Shown here: one piece after another, positions 6,650 through 16,433 of the stretch | Layout: each line of letters starts with the position of its first letter | Position numbering within the stretch: the first letter of the stretch is position 1 | Origin: Arenicellales bacterium | GTDB lineage: Bacteria; Pseudomonadota; Gammaproteobacteria; Arenicellales; JAJDZL01 | Length of the DNA stretch: 64,000 nucleotides | NCBI GenBank assembly: GCA_951813075.1 | Contig: OX638343.1 | Span: 2,415,999 to 2,479,998, forward strand | Direction of reading: 5' to 3' | The notes under the pieces: model-generated | The model's input: only the letters and a program-made list of their open reading frames with translations | Databases searched by the model: none | What the model was told of the DNA's origin: nothing | Program-made: the position numbers and the translations under genes

Positions 6650-9094
6650 TTATTCGAGTTTCGGTTTATAGGACATGATTCTAAGTGAATTTCCGACAAC
6701 CAGCAACGAACTGGCCGACATTCCGACCGCCGCCGCCAGCGGCGGAACAAACCCGGCTGCTGCCAGCGAAACTCCCACCAGATTGTAGGCGATCGCCCAG
6801 ACGGTATTGCTACGCATAATCTTTGCGCTGAACTGGGCAATGTCACGCGCCACAGCGACAAGATTCAGCTGGTCTTCGAGAATTATCACGTCAGCATTCA
6901 CTTTGGCGATGTGCTGGGCGCTGGCAGGCGCAATGGACACATCTGCAGTCGCCAACGTCGGCGCGTCATTCACACCGTCGCCAACCATCGCCACGCATCG
7001 ACCGGATTTTTGACGCTCGCTGATGATATCCAGTTTGTTGACAGGCGAACATTGCCAGTGTACTTCAGATATACCCAATTCCGCACCGACGCGATCAGCT
7101 TCCGACTTCCTGTCTCCTGTTACCAAAGCCAGGTGAATACGCGAACGGTCCAGCCATGCGATCAGCTCTTTCGCGTCGGCTCGAAGCAGATTGTCGAAGT
7201 GAAATCTTGCTATCGTATGCTCGCCGCGATTCAGGTATGTCACAAGTCCGGTATGGACGGAAGTCAGCCGTGGACTTGGTCCTGAAATCTTCGATTCGAT
7301 GAAATCACTTGATCCAAGACGATAGGTGCTACCATCGACGTCGCCGATGATTCCGCCGCCATGTATATTGCGCACCTCCTGCGCCATCGCAATCGACTCG
7401 GCTTGCGCGCTTGTCAGCGCCTTTGCGATCGGATGATCTGAGTGCTGAGCGAGCGCTGCGGCAATCCGCAACGCATCGTCCTCGCTGCATGCACCAAACA
7501 ATTCGATAGACGCAAGGCGTGCCCGATTTTCGGTCAGTGTTCCGGTCTTATCAAAGAGGAAAGTGTCCGCATTGGCAAGTGCGATGACGGCATTTGCTCG
7601 CGCCAGCAGGATTCCATGCTTCGCGGCCGAGTTGATCGTTGCGGTCAATGCTGTCGGAACTGCAAGCGAAAGCGCGCAGGGACAGGCAACCACCAATATT
7701 GCGATCGTGTGCGCCAGCCACGCCGGGCTGCCGAACCAGAACCAGAATCCGCCAACTACTGTTGCGATCAGCACGACCGCAACTGCGAATTTACTGGCGA
7801 TCATGTCCGTCAGCCTCCTGCCGCGTGGCTTGTTCGCATTGGATCGCTCCAGCAGGCGAACGATTGCTGCCAGGGCTGATTCGTCACTTCGGTTCGTCAC
7901 TTCAATCACGACCGCGTCGGTGACGTTGACCGAGCCACCGAAAACGGCATCACCGACATCTCGCTTGATGACGTCAGACTCGCCGGTAAGAATGGATTCG
8001 TCCACGTCTGTTCTGCCTGTTATGATTGTTCCGTCGGCGGGAAACGCCTCGCCAGGCTTTGTCAGGACGAAATCGCCGACTTGCAGCCGAAGTGCCGGCA
8101 CCACTTCAACAGAATCAATTGACTCCGAATCGCTCATGCGATTCGCATAACTCGGAGTTGCGGCGGTCAGTGCGGAAATCCGATCCGTCATACGCCGGTA
8201 GGCGCCATGTTCGAGATAACGAGCTGAAAGCTGCAGAAAGACAAACATCGCGATGCTGTCGAAGTAAATTTCTCCGGCACTTTGGACTGTGGCCGACAGG
8301 CTCGCTACAAAAGCGACCAGAAGCCCCAGGGCGATCGGGACGTCCATGGTCGCCGATTTTTGCTTCAGATCCCTGACTGCGCCTGCAAAAATCGGGGCAG
8401 CCGAGTACAGGATTATTGGCAGCGCAAGCAGCAGGCTGAGCCGCCGGAACAGCTCTTCGTAAGCGATTTCGATCGAGCTCCATGCGCTTGCATACAGCGC
8501 CACCGCGATCACCATGACCTGCATTCCGAATACACCCGCGACACCGAGCCTTTTCAGCAGATCCTGATTTTGCGCCCGAATCGTTTCCAAATAGGCGTTG
8601 CGCCCGAATGGCACGACCGAGTAACCGAGTCCTTGGACGCAGTCGACGATCTCGGAAAGTCGCAACTGTTCCTGCTTCCATCTCAGTGAAAGTTTCTGCG
8701 TCCGGAAGTTGACGTTGACTTCCTGAATGCCCGGCAACGCGCCCAGGCGTCTTTCAATCAGCCAGGCACAGGTCGGGCAGTGCATATTCTGGACAATAAA
8801 ATGTGCGACGCTCATTTCGCCGTCGCTTTCGACTAGCTGAGCGCAAAGGCTATCGTCGTCGAAGATTTCGGAGAACGCTTGTGGCAAATAGTTTGTTGAC
8901 TCATCAACCGGGCGGGGACGCGCCGTGCGTTTTTTGTAATACGCCTGCAATCCGCTTTCGTGAATGACCGCGGCGACCGCAGCGCAACCTTCGCAGCACA
9001 GGGACATTTTTTTACCATCAATGTGCCGGGTTACCTCGCGGCGCGCAGGAATCACCTCGCCGCAGTGATAACAGTCTTTCTGGTTCGCAGTCAT
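6650..9094 (-). CDS. ccoI: CcoI/FixI copper-exporting P1B-type ATPase
   Basis: An 814-residue inner-membrane pump that supplies copper for cbb3 oxidase assembly. In order: an N-terminal cysteine-rich segment (CYHCG near 8, CCEGC at 33-37), a heavy-metal domain with CPTC at 106-109, eight-helix membrane domain with the CPC copper motif near 469, DKTGT phosphorylation site near 514, and GDGVNDAP near 704. The double N-terminal cysteine cluster is typical of FixI/CcoI rather than CopA. It is divergent from the Yip1-ccoNOQP operon and followed directly by ccoS. No clear ribosome site is seen before ATG 9094. Confidence 0.95.
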   Translation of the reverse strand: MTANQKDCYHCGEVIPARREVTRHIDGKKMSLCCEGCAAVAAVIHESGLQAYYKKRTARPRPVDESTNYLPQAFSEIFDDDSLCAQLVESDGEMSVAHFIVQNMHCPTCAWLIERRLGALPGIQEVNVNFRTQKLSLRWKQEQLRLSEIVDCVQGLGYSVVPFGRNAYLETIRAQNQDLLKRLGVAGVFGMQVMVIAVALYASAWSSIEIAYEELFRRLSLLLALPIILYSAAPIFAGAVRDLKQKSATMDVPIALGLLVAFVASLSATVQSAGEIYFDSIAMFVFLQLSARYLEHGAYRRMTDRISALTAATPSYANRMSDSESIDSVEVVPALRLQVGDFVLTKPGEAFPADGTIITGRTDVDESILTGESDVIKRDVGDAVFGGSVNVTDAVVIEVTNRSDESALAAIVRLLERSNANKPRGRRLTDMIASKFAVAVVLIATVVGGFWFWFGSPAWLAHTIAILVVACPCALSLAVPTALTATINSAAKHGILLARANAVIALANADTFLFDKTGTLTENRARLASIELFGACSEDDALRIAAALAQHSDHPIAKALTSAQAESIAMAQEVRNIHGGGIIGDVDGSTYRLGSSDFIESKISGPSPRLTSVHTGLVTYLNRGEHTIARFHFDNLLRADAKELIAWLDRSRIHLALVTGDRKSEADRVGAELGISEVHWQCSPVNKLDIISERQKSGRCVAMVGDGVNDAPTLATADVSIAPASAQHIAKVNADVIILEDQLNLVAVARDIAQFSAKIMRSNTVWAIAYNLVGVSLAAAGFVPPLAAAVGMSASSLLVVGNSLRIMSYKPKLE

Positions 9095-9439
9095 GATTGC
9101 GCTATGGCGCTGGCGTGGTCGATATCAACGCAGCGAAATTTGGACTGGTACGTGGAACGCACCAGCGCCACCAATCGCCATGAATTCTAACCATTTTACC
9201 GCGGTTGGCTCAAGTCGCCCCGGTCAATCGGCGACTTGAGATTTACCAGCGCCGATATAGCCGTCACCGGCCGTAGAAGTCACTTGATCAAACGATCACG
9301 AAGGAACACTCAAATCAACATCTCAACCAAACCGCAATGGCCGCCTGATTGTCTCATTCATATAGGATCAATACAATTTGCGTATGACCGGTTCGACCTG
9401 TTATCATTCATCTCAGGCGATAAGACATGGAATTCTTCA
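9095..9439. other. Divergent ccoI / Yip1-ccoN upstream region
   Basis: A 345-bp region between ccoI (minus) and the Yip1-like gene (plus), expected to hold both promoters. A TTGAT half site occurs at 9284-9288 but the other half does not match the FNR/ANR consensus, so no regulator is called. Confidence 0.4.
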
Positions 9440-10042
9440 ATGCCGATCACTATCAGTCTAGAACTCCTTTTTAACCCACTTAAGACCTGGGTAAAAATAA
9501 AGAACCGAGATGATGGACCTCTCGGTGTCGTCTTGGGACATACTGCAATTCTGGGCCTGATACCTCCGATTTGCGCCTTCGTCGGAACGACGCAGGTTGG
9601 CTGGACGGTTGGAATTTCCGACCCCGTTCGACTGACCATAAGCAGTGCGCTTCCGATCTCGGTGATCTATTACGTCGTCATCATCGCGAGCATTCTTACG
9701 CTGGGCAAACTCATTCACTGGATGAGTGCGACATATTGCGATCATCGTTCGCTGGGACAGTGCGTGAGTCTGGCAGCATATCCTGCGACGCCGCTGCTGC
9801 TGGTCGGCGCAGTACAGATTTTTCCAGTACTGTGGCTAAACTACTTGATCGGATTGCCAGCGCTGGCGTATTCCATCTATCTGCTGTACTATGGCACTGA
9901 AATCATGATGGATCTGCCGCGCGAGCGCGCATTCCTCATGGCAAGCGCGATCCTCGCCGTGTGCTTGATCGCTCTGGTGGGCGTACTCGCCGCGACCGTC
10001 GCGCTCTGGGGCTTTGGAGTGGCACCGAGATTCACCATATGA
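9440..10042 (+). CDS. Yip1-family integral membrane protein
   Basis: About 200 residues from ATG 9440, which gives the family-typical start (a short N-terminus then LLFNPLKTW). A longer open frame back to 9236 lacks membrane or family features. Five hydrophobic helices follow, with aromatic loops, ending just 19 bp before ccoN. The Yip1 domain is a membrane fold of unknown biochemical role in bacteria. Its place at the head of the cco operon suggests co-expression with cbb3 oxidase, but no function can be assigned. Confidence 0.65.
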   Translation: MPITISLELLFNPLKTWVKIKNRDDGPLGVVLGHTAILGLIPPICAFVGTTQVGWTVGISDPVRLTISSALPISVIYYVVIIASILTLGKLIHWMSATYCDHRSLGQCVSLAAYPATPLLLVGAVQIFPVLWLNYLIGLPALAYSIYLLYYGTEIMMDLPRERAFLMASAILAVCLIALVGVLAATVALWGFGVAPRFTI

Positions 10043-10061
10043 GCTTGTCTGAAAAGGATTC

Positions 10062-11477
10062 ATGAACACCGAGAAGTCGACATACAACTACAGAATTGTC
10101 CGGCAGTTCGCAATCATGACCGTGGTATGGGGTATCGTCGGCATGCTGGTCGGTGTCTTCATCGCCGCGCAGTTGGTCTGGCCGGCGCTCAATTTCGATG
10201 TTCCCTGGCTCACCTATGGGCGGCTGCGTCCGCTGCATACAAACGCGGTGATATTCGCATTTGGTGGCTGTGCGCTGTTCGCGACCTCATATTACGTCGT
10301 GCAAAGAACATGTCACGTACGGCTGATCAGCGATGGACTGGCGGCGTTCACGTTCTGGGGCTGGCAGGCGGTGATCGTACTCGCTGCGGTAACCTTGCCG
10401 CTCGGCATTACAACGACAAAGGAATACGCTGAACTCGAGTGGCCGATCGACATATTGATTACGGTTGTCTGGGTTGCTTATGCGGTCGTATTCTTCGGTA
10501 CCATCATGCGGCGCAAGATTCGCCACATCTACGTCGCTAACTGGTTTTTCGCCGCATTCATTCTGGCGGTGGCTCTACTTCATGTTGTCAACAGCGCGGC
10601 TTTGCCGGCCTCACTGTTCAAGTCTTACTCGGCGTATGCAGGCGTTCAGGACGCCATGGTGCAGTGGTGGTATGGCCATAACGCCGTGGGCTTTTTCCTG
10701 ACCTCGGGCTTTCTCGGGATTATGTACTATTTCGTTCCGAAACAAGCTGAACGTCCCGTATACTCCTATCGCCTGTCAGTCGTCCACTTCTGGGCGCTGA
10801 CGTTCACCTACATCTGGGCAGGCCCTCATCATCTGCACTATACGGCACTACCGGACTGGGCACAGTCGCTTGGCATGGTATTTTCGCTGATCCTGCTCGC
10901 TCCATCCTGGGGCGGCATGATCAACGGCATCATGACGCTGTCCGGGGCTTGGGAAAAACTCAGGACGGATCCAATACTGAAGTTTCTGATCGTGTCCATC
11001 TCGTTTTACGGAATGGCGACATTTGAAGGCCCGATGATGTCGATCAAGACGGTCAATTCGCTGTCGCACTACACGGACTGGACCATCGGACACGTACATG
11101 CCGGTGCATTGGGATGGGTCGCGTTGATCTCCATCGGCGCGATGTATTACCTGATCCCGCGGCTTTACGGACAGACGCTTCACAGCGTAAAGATGGCAGA
11201 AGCGCATTTCTGGATCGCGTGTCTCGGAATCCTGCTGTATGCCACTTCGATGTGGGTGTCCGGAATTACGCAGGGTCTGATGTGGCGGGCGGTGAACCAG
11301 GACGGCACGCTGACTTACAGTTTCCTCGAGAGCGTGCAGGCAATGGCGCCATTTTATGTAATCCGGTTCATCGGCGGTGCACTGTTTCTTGCCGGAATGT
11401 TCCTGATGGCGTTCAATCTGTGGAAGACAATCGCGGCCGGTAGCGCAGCCGAGTCGACGATTCCGGATCCGGCCTGA
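10062..11477 (+). CDS. ccoN: cbb3-type cytochrome c oxidase subunit I (CcoN)
   Basis: A 471-residue, 12-helix catalytic subunit. It has the low-spin heme His in GRLRPLHTN (about 59), copper-B His in WWYGHN (about 205) and GPHHLHY (about 256), the Tyr of TYIWAGPHH that cross-links in the active site, and the heme His pair in GHVHAG (about 345). AAAGGA lies 7 bp before ATG 10062. The length is usual for CcoN. It is the first structural gene of ccoNOQP and reduces oxygen at high affinity in the cytoplasmic membrane. Confidence 0.97.
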   Translation: MNTEKSTYNYRIVRQFAIMTVVWGIVGMLVGVFIAAQLVWPALNFDVPWLTYGRLRPLHTNAVIFAFGGCALFATSYYVVQRTCHVRLISDGLAAFTFWGWQAVIVLAAVTLPLGITTTKEYAELEWPIDILITVVWVAYAVVFFGTIMRRKIRHIYVANWFFAAFILAVALLHVVNSAALPASLFKSYSAYAGVQDAMVQWWYGHNAVGFFLTSGFLGIMYYFVPKQAERPVYSYRLSVVHFWALTFTYIWAGPHHLHYTALPDWAQSLGMVFSLILLAPSWGGMINGIMTLSGAWEKLRTDPILKFLIVSISFYGMATFEGPMMSIKTVNSLSHYTDWTIGHVHAGALGWVALISIGAMYYLIPRLYGQTLHSVKMAEAHFWIACLGILLYATSMWVSGITQGLMWRAVNQDGTLTYSFLESVQAMAPFYVIRFIGGALFLAGMFLMAFNLWKTIAAGSAAESTIPDPA

Positions 11478-11493
11478 AGGAGCCAGAGCATTC

Positions 11494-12087
11494 ATGCTAT
11501 CGATAGGCGAAAGAAATGTTGGTTGGCTGATCGCGTTCGTCCTTGTTTTGGCGAGCATCGGCGGAATCGTTCAGATCGTCCCGCTGTTCTTTCAGGTTTC
11601 CATGACCCAGCCGATCGACGGGCTGAAGCCGCATTCGCCTTTAGTGCTCGCGGGACGCGACATTTACCTTCGAGAACAGTGCGTGTCCTGTCATTCCCAG
11701 ATGATACGACCGCTGAGGGCGGAGACAGAGCGCTATGGACATTATTCGGTGGCGGGCGAGTCGGTCTATGAGCGACCGTTCCAGTGGGGTTCAAAACGCA
11801 CCGGACCGGATCTGGCACGAGTCGGCGGACGCTACAGCGATGAATGGCATCGCCTGCACTTGATCAACCCGCGCACGGTCGTACCGGAATCGATCATGCC
11901 CGGCTATCCTTGGCTCGAGAAGAATATGGTCGATGCCGAGGTAATAATGAGGAATATGAAAACACTCAGGAAGTTGGGACATCCATACCGCGACGAAGAC
12001 ATCAAAGGTGCGTCGTCGATTCTTGCAAACAAGACTGAGATGGATGCGATGATCGCGTATCTGCAAAGTCTCGGAACACTACTATAA
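11494..12087 (+). CDS. ccoO: cbb3 oxidase monoheme subunit II (CcoO)
   Basis: A 197-residue protein with one N-terminal membrane anchor and a periplasmic cytochrome c domain. The heme motif is CVSCH at about 63-67, followed by the CcoO signature [20 protein letters not shown] lies before ATG 11494, 16 bp after ccoN. It relays electrons from CcoP to the heme b site of CcoN. Confidence 0.97.
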   Translation: MLSIGERNVGWLIAFVLVLASIGGIVQIVPLFFQVSMTQPIDGLKPHSPLVLAGRDIYLREQCVSCHSQMIRPLRAETERYGHYSVAGESVYERPFQWGSKRTGPDLARVGGRYSDEWHRLHLINPRTVVPESIMPGYPWLEKNMVDAEVIMRNMKTLRKLGHPYRDEDIKGASSILANKTEMDAMIAYLQSLGTLL

Positions 12088-12091
12088 GATT

Positions 12092-12253
12092 ATGATCTGG
12101 ATACACATCGCATGGACGACGGTACTGCTTGCGACATTTATCGCAATCGTGCTGTGGGCGTGGAGCGGAAAGCAGAAAGGTCGGTTTCGGGAAGCTGAGC
12201 GGATTCCGCTTGAGGATGACGAGACTGCGTCCGGGAGCGTCGGCGACCGATGA
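12092..12253 (+). CDS. ccoQ: CcoQ, small cbb3 oxidase subunit
   Basis: A 53-residue protein, MIWIHIAWTTVLLATFIA and so on, with one helix ending in VLWAWSGKQKGRFREAERIPL. The single helix, then a W-S-x-K-x-x-x-F segment and acidic tail, is the standard CcoQ pattern. It starts 4 bp after the ccoO stop and overlaps ccoP (ATGATG at 12250). CcoQ stabilises the complex and is not catalytic. Confidence 0.93.
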   Translation: MIWIHIAWTTVLLATFIAIVLWAWSGKQKGRFREAERIPLEDDETASGSVGDR

Positions 12254-13143
12254 TGGATTTCACCAGCCAGTTCTGGAGCTACTTCATCCTGGTCGTTACG
12301 GTGCTCAGCCTGATATTCGTTATCGTACTGGCGTTCGTCAATCGGCACAGGGTATCCGGAGCGACGGAAACCACCGGACACATCTGGGACGAGGACCTGA
12401 CGGAATACGATAATCCGCTTCCCGGATGGTGGCTTTATCTGCTCTATCTGACCGTAATCTTCAGTATCGTTTACCTGATCCTTTACCCCGGTATGCTTCC
12501 GAATGGCGGGATACTGAACTGGTCGCAGATCGAGCGCTACGAAAAAGAAATTGCCTCGGCGAACGAATCGTATGCCGCTGTGATGGGTCGTTACGCACAG
12601 TCGTCGCCGTCGGAACTGGCGACAGACGCCCAGGCCATGAAAACCGCAGCGCGGCTGTTTTCACAGAACTGTGCGCTATGTCACGGTAGCGATGCGCGCG
12701 GCGCGCCCGGCATTCCGAATCTGCGAGACGATGACTGGATTTATGGCGACAGCCCGGAAGTCATCCTCGCGACGATTCTTGATGGACGAAACGGCATCAT
12801 GCCTGGATGGGAAGCCGTTCTTGGCGGACCCGAAGCGGTCGAGGACGTCACCAACTATGTTCTTCAACTCAGCGGCGATGTTGTGTTTGTCGAGAGCGCG
12901 AAACGCGGCGAAGAGAAATACAAGACGGTCTGCATCGCATGCCATGGCCCGAATGGAGAAGGCGTTCCGCAACTTGGAGGAGTGAACCTCACGGATCGTA
13001 TCTGGCTGCATGGCGACTCATTCGAAGAAATTGCAGACGTTATTGCAAACGGTGTCCTCAATCAGATGCCTGCTCACAGGGATATTCTCGGCGACGCCAA
13101 GTCCAGGTTGCTCGCTGGCTACGTGATTAGCCTGTCGAACTAA
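12250..13143 (+). CDS. ccoP: cbb3 oxidase diheme subunit III (CcoP)
   Basis: A 297-residue protein with two N-terminal membrane helices (about 12-34 and 58-80) and two periplasmic cytochrome c domains. The heme sites are CALCH near 141 and CIACH near 227, each with its Met-containing loop. The HIWDEDLTEYDNPLPGWW segment between the helices is highly characteristic of CcoP. Its ATG overlaps the ccoQ stop, indicating coupled translation. It accepts electrons from soluble cytochromes. Confidence 0.97.
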   Translation: MMDFTSQFWSYFILVVTVLSLIFVIVLAFVNRHRVSGATETTGHIWDEDLTEYDNPLPGWWLYLLYLTVIFSIVYLILYPGMLPNGGILNWSQIERYEKEIASANESYAAVMGRYAQSSPSELATDAQAMKTAARLFSQNCALCHGSDARGAPGIPNLRDDDWIYGDSPEVILATILDGRNGIMPGWEAVLGGPEAVEDVTNYVLQLSGDVVFVESAKRGEEKYKTVCIACHGPNGEGVPQLGGVNLTDRIWLHGDSFEEIADVIANGVLNQMPAHRDILGDAKSRLLAGYVISLSN

Positions 13144-13222
13144 TCTGTTTTTCGCGCCGTGACCGCCTCACGTGACACAAGCGCGAACGGTTCGATCCAC
13201 CCAAGTACACTATCGCTAATGG

Positions 13223-14590
13223 TTGTTCACGGTGGCTGACGCAGAGCAACAGCTTTATATTCATCACGAGAAGATTTATCCGCGAGAAGTTCACGGAAAG
13301 TATGCCTTGTTCCGCTTGTCGGGCGTGATCGGTCTTCTCGGAATCTACTTCGTCATTCCTTGGCTGCAGATTGACGGCAGGCAGGCAGTCCTGTTCGATC
13401 TTCCTGAACGGAAATTTTTCGTCTTCAATCTGGTCATCTGGCCGCAGGAGCTTTATTTTCTCGCTACGTTGCTGATAATTCTGGGCGTCGCCCTGTTTTT
13501 GTTTACCGCGCTGGCGGGAAGGCTGTGGTGCGGATATTCCTGCCCGCAAACCGTATGGACCGAGGTTTTTCTTTGGATCGAACGCAAGATAGAAGGAGAT
13601 CGCCTGCGACAGATGAAACTTGACCGCGCCGAGATTTCCGTCGACAAGGTCCTGAGAAAATCGGTCAAACATACCGCATGGTTGTTGGTGTCGGTTGCCA
13701 CAGCTGTTACGTTTGTGGGCTATTTCAAGCCGATTGGCGATCTCGTCCGGGAACTGGCTGGTTTTGCGTTGCATCCATGGCCGCTGTTCTGGGTCGCGTT
13801 TTTTACGGTGGCCACCTACATGAATGCCGGCTGGATGCGCGAGCAGATTTGCCTCTACATGTGCCCGTATGCGCGATTCCAAAGCGCCATGTTCGATCCG
13901 GACACGCTGATCATTTCCTACGATCCGGCGCGCGGCGAGCCGCGCGGAAGGAGAAAACGAGGAATCGATCACAAAGCCAAAGGATTGGGTGACTGCATCA
14001 ACTGTCAGATGTGCGTTCAGGTGTGTCCGACCGGAATCGACATTCGAGACGGGTTGCAGATAGAGTGCATCGGATGCGCGGCGTGCATCGACGCGTGCGA
14101 TGGGGTTATGGAAAAAATGAACTATCCGAAAGGATTGATACGCTACACGACGGCGAAACTGCTGAACGGCGAGCCTTTAAAAATTGTTCGCCCGCGCAGC
14201 ATCATTTATGCCACGTTACTACTGAGTCTGGTGTGTGGTATGGGCTTCGCCGTGGCAAATCGGGATATGGTGGTTGTGGACGTTTCAAGGGACCGCAACG
14301 TGCTATACCGGGAAAGTGACGGCGGTCTGATCGAAAACATCTATACGTTGCGCGTGCTGAACAAGGACCAGACGGAACACCGGTATCGAATCGAAGTGGA
14401 TGGCCTTGAAACGCCGGAACTGCTGGTTGACGGGCAGCGAATGGTGCCTTCTGGGGCAATTGCGGATTTGAACCTGATGGTGCGTGCGAACGTAAGTTTT
14501 CGCGGCAGCCATGAAATTGCAATCCGAATCGTAGCGGAAGATGACCCTGATGTCCATTCTCAGGCAGTCGCCACATTCATTGCGCCGTGA
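13223..14590 (+). CDS. ccoG: CcoG, cbb3 oxidase accessory ferredoxin-like membrane protein
   Basis: A 455-residue membrane protein with about five helices, a CGYSCPQTVWTE motif near 102 and two [4Fe-4S] clusters (CINCQMCVQVCP near 257; CIGCAACIDAC near 281), then a periplasmic immunoglobulin-like C-terminal domain. CcoG reduces Cu(II) to Cu(I) for oxidase assembly. The start is uncertain: TTG 13223 is the longest frame, GTG 13232 is equally possible, and neither has a clear ribosome site. Confidence 0.95.
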   Translation: MFTVADAEQQLYIHHEKIYPREVHGKYALFRLSGVIGLLGIYFVIPWLQIDGRQAVLFDLPERKFFVFNLVIWPQELYFLATLLIILGVALFLFTALAGRLWCGYSCPQTVWTEVFLWIERKIEGDRLRQMKLDRAEISVDKVLRKSVKHTAWLLVSVATAVTFVGYFKPIGDLVRELAGFALHPWPLFWVAFFTVATYMNAGWMREQICLYMCPYARFQSAMFDPDTLIISYDPARGEPRGRRKRGIDHKAKGLGDCINCQMCVQVCPTGIDIRDGLQIECIGCAACIDACDGVMEKMNYPKGLIRYTTAKLLNGEPLKIVRPRSIIYATLLLSLVCGMGFAVANRDMVVVDVSRDRNVLYRESDGGLIENIYTLRVLNKDQTEHRYRIEVDGLETPELLVDGQRMVPSGAIADLNLMVRANVSFRGSHEIAIRIVAEDDPDVHSQAVATFIAP

Positions 14591-14638
14591 ACGCCTTACC
14601 TCATTCCCCAGTACTCGGTTAAACTTCGCTTGGCTGGC

Positions 14639-15154
14639 ATGTCCGATTCTGACGCTCCAATGCCCTGGTACCGGATTCCGATCGTTTGGATTGTTTTCGG
14701 AATTCCAGCTTTTTCGATTGTATTTACACTGTGCATCGTGTGGATATCAGTGAAGACTTTCGACGGAGTGGTGGTCGACGACTATTACCGAAAAGGGCTT
14801 GAGATCAACCGGGAACTAGCCAGGGACCGGCATGCAGTCGGCATCGGGCTTCAGGGACACGCAAGAATCGAGGATAGTCGCTTGAGCGTTCAGCTGGAAA
14901 GCGATGTTGGAACGCCTTGGCCGGAGCAACTGGTGCTGGGATTCTATCACCCCGGCATATCGAATCGCGACGTCATCGTGAATTTGCAGCACGTTGGGTT
15001 TGGCAGCTATGAGGCGGCCAGGGTTGAAATTGGTAATGGCAAATGGAACGTGAGTACGGGGACTGACGCCTGGCGACTTGAAGGGAAACTGTTTCATCCG
15101 AACGAGGCGGGATTTCGGCTCAGGCCATTCGATACAGGCGTTGCCGGTGAATGA
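14639..15154 (+). CDS. ccoH: FixH/CcoH-family cbb3 oxidase assembly protein
   Basis: About 171 residues from ATG 14639 (a TTG at 14630 would add three). One N-terminal membrane helix is followed by SVKTFDGVVVDDYYRKGLEINRELARD, the typical FixH membrane-proximal segment, and a beta-rich periplasmic domain. It follows ccoG and overlaps the SafE-like gene by 8 bp. CcoH helps stabilise the cbb3 complex. Confidence 0.9.
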   Translation: MSDSDAPMPWYRIPIVWIVFGIPAFSIVFTLCIVWISVKTFDGVVVDDYYRKGLEINRELARDRHAVGIGLQGHARIEDSRLSVQLESDVGTPWPEQLVLGFYHPGISNRDVIVNLQHVGFGSYEAARVEIGNGKWNVSTGTDAWRLEGKLFHPNEAGFRLRPFDTGVAGE

Positions 15155-15827
15155 ATGGTCAATCGTCGCGGGATTTGTCGCGGGGCTTGCGGGGTCGGTT
15201 CACTGCGTTGCGATGTGCGGAGGGCTGGTCGGCGTCATTGCGTCTTCGATGAAGACGGCTTTCGGACGCGCTGCCGTTTACTGGAGCGGGTATCACTCAG
15301 GCAGGATTGTCAGCTATTCGGTCGCAGGACTCGTGGCGGGTGGACTCGCTTCTCAGGTCACCGATCTTTTCCCGATGCTTCGCGCCCATTCCATTGCGCC
15401 AATGATCGCCGGGACTTTCATGGTGATACTTGGCGGGCACATCGCGCAGTGGTGGAACCTGCTGAGCGTTATCGAGAAAGCGGGCGGGCGGCTGTGGAAC
15501 AGAATCGTTCCAGAGTTTTCGAAAATACTGCCTCCGCGGCTTTTACGGCATGCGTTTGTCGGAGGACTGCTATGGGGTTGGATTCCGTGTGGACTGGTTT
15601 ACTCGACGCTTGTGCTGGCAGGTTCGACGGCTGATCCGATCCAGGGCAGTCTGACGATGCTCGCTTTCGGTATCGGAACGCTTCCGATGCTGTTTTTAAT
15701 GGGCGTGGTGGCAGATCGGATTACCAAGCTCAAAAGTATGCGCTGGCCGCGTACGGTCGTTGGCGCTGGTATATGCGTTCTCGGCAGCTTGATCATTGTC
15801 GGGATGTTGCCTATTCATGTTGGCTAG
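15147..15827 (+). CDS. TauE/SafE-family membrane protein of the cco cluster
   Basis: About 226 residues from GTG 15147, which overlaps the ccoH stop; the longer frame from 15078 runs inside ccoH and is unlikely. It has six predicted helices. The first carries GSVHCVAMCGGLVG, the Cys-rich motif of the SafE-like proteins regularly found after ccoGH. It is probably involved in copper handling during oxidase assembly, which is inferred from the motif and neighbours. Confidence 0.85.
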   Translation: MNEWSIVAGFVAGLAGSVHCVAMCGGLVGVIASSMKTAFGRAAVYWSGYHSGRIVSYSVAGLVAGGLASQVTDLFPMLRAHSIAPMIAGTFMVILGGHIAQWWNLLSVIEKAGGRLWNRIVPEFSKILPPRLLRHAFVGGLLWGWIPCGLVYSTLVLAGSTADPIQGSLTMLAFGIGTLPMLFLMGVVADRITKLKSMRWPRTVVGAGICVLGSLIIVGMLPIHVG

Positions 15828-16253
15828 ATCCACATTCAATGACCACACGTCGATAGTTCGCGGGATTGAATCCTGCACGATGTCTCATCAGATAACGGTG
15901 CATGATAGACGTTGCAACCTTTGACATTGAAGCAGTCTGCCGAAAATTCCAAAAAGACTGTTTGTCAGCCAAATCAACGAGTTCGATCAGGTGGTAGTGT
16001 TTCGGCGCGGCGATGAACCGCCGAGTTGGAACAGACTGGATTTCATCCGCGACTGCCAGTCGGTACTACCGGAAAAGGTGTCGATCAGGCCACTGCGTGG
16101 CGACGCGACTTTCTACCAAGCCGAGCGCTTGACACCAGTATCGATTTCTTCATCCGTGTCACGAGCAGTTGGGACATGAATCTTTCAGGTCTCAATGCAG
16201 GCCAACGAATGCAGTTTGCCTAATTGGCGGATGATTCAGAAGCTCATCTTTGT
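15828..16253. other. 426-bp gene-free stretch between convergent operons
   Basis: Lies between the end of the cco operon (plus) and the end of ccmABCD (minus). No terminator hairpin with a T-run, no small gene and no repeat was recognised. The ccmE-ccmH genes that often follow ccmD are absent here. Confidence 0.4.
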
Positions 16254-16433
16254 TCAATCTTCAGATTTCGTCCGTCTGCCAGACGAACGGAGCTCGTCGA
16301 TATCTTTTTCTGACGTTCGCAATCGTCGCAGCGCGAACACGAGATTAATCGCAAGGACTGCGAATGTGATACCGTACGCGCCCCACACGAATTTACCGTG
16401 TCCACCCATGGCGATGAATTCTGCGAAACTCAT
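16254..16433 (-). CDS. ccmD: CcmD, heme exporter small subunit
   Basis: A 59-residue protein: MSFAEFIAMGGHGKFVWGAYG, then one helix and a charged tail (LRRLRTSEKDIDELRSS). The F-x-x-MGGHG-x-(Y/F)VW-x-(A/S)Y pattern is diagnostic of CcmD, which is needed to release heme-loaded CcmE from CcmABC. Its ATG overlaps the ccmC stop. Confidence 0.95.
   Translation of the reverse strand: MSFAEFIAMGGHGKFVWGAYGITFAVLAINLVFALRRLRTSEKDIDELRSSGRRTKSED

Noticed and set aside
9284..9298. FNR/ANR-like box upstream of the cco operon
   Set aside because: Only the TTGAT half fits; the second half (CGATC) does not match ATCAA, and it lies far from ccoN.
10848..11558. 236-codon minus frame across ccoN
   Set aside because: Shadow of ccoN and ccoO, low hydrophobicity and Arg/His-rich composition typical of antisense frames.
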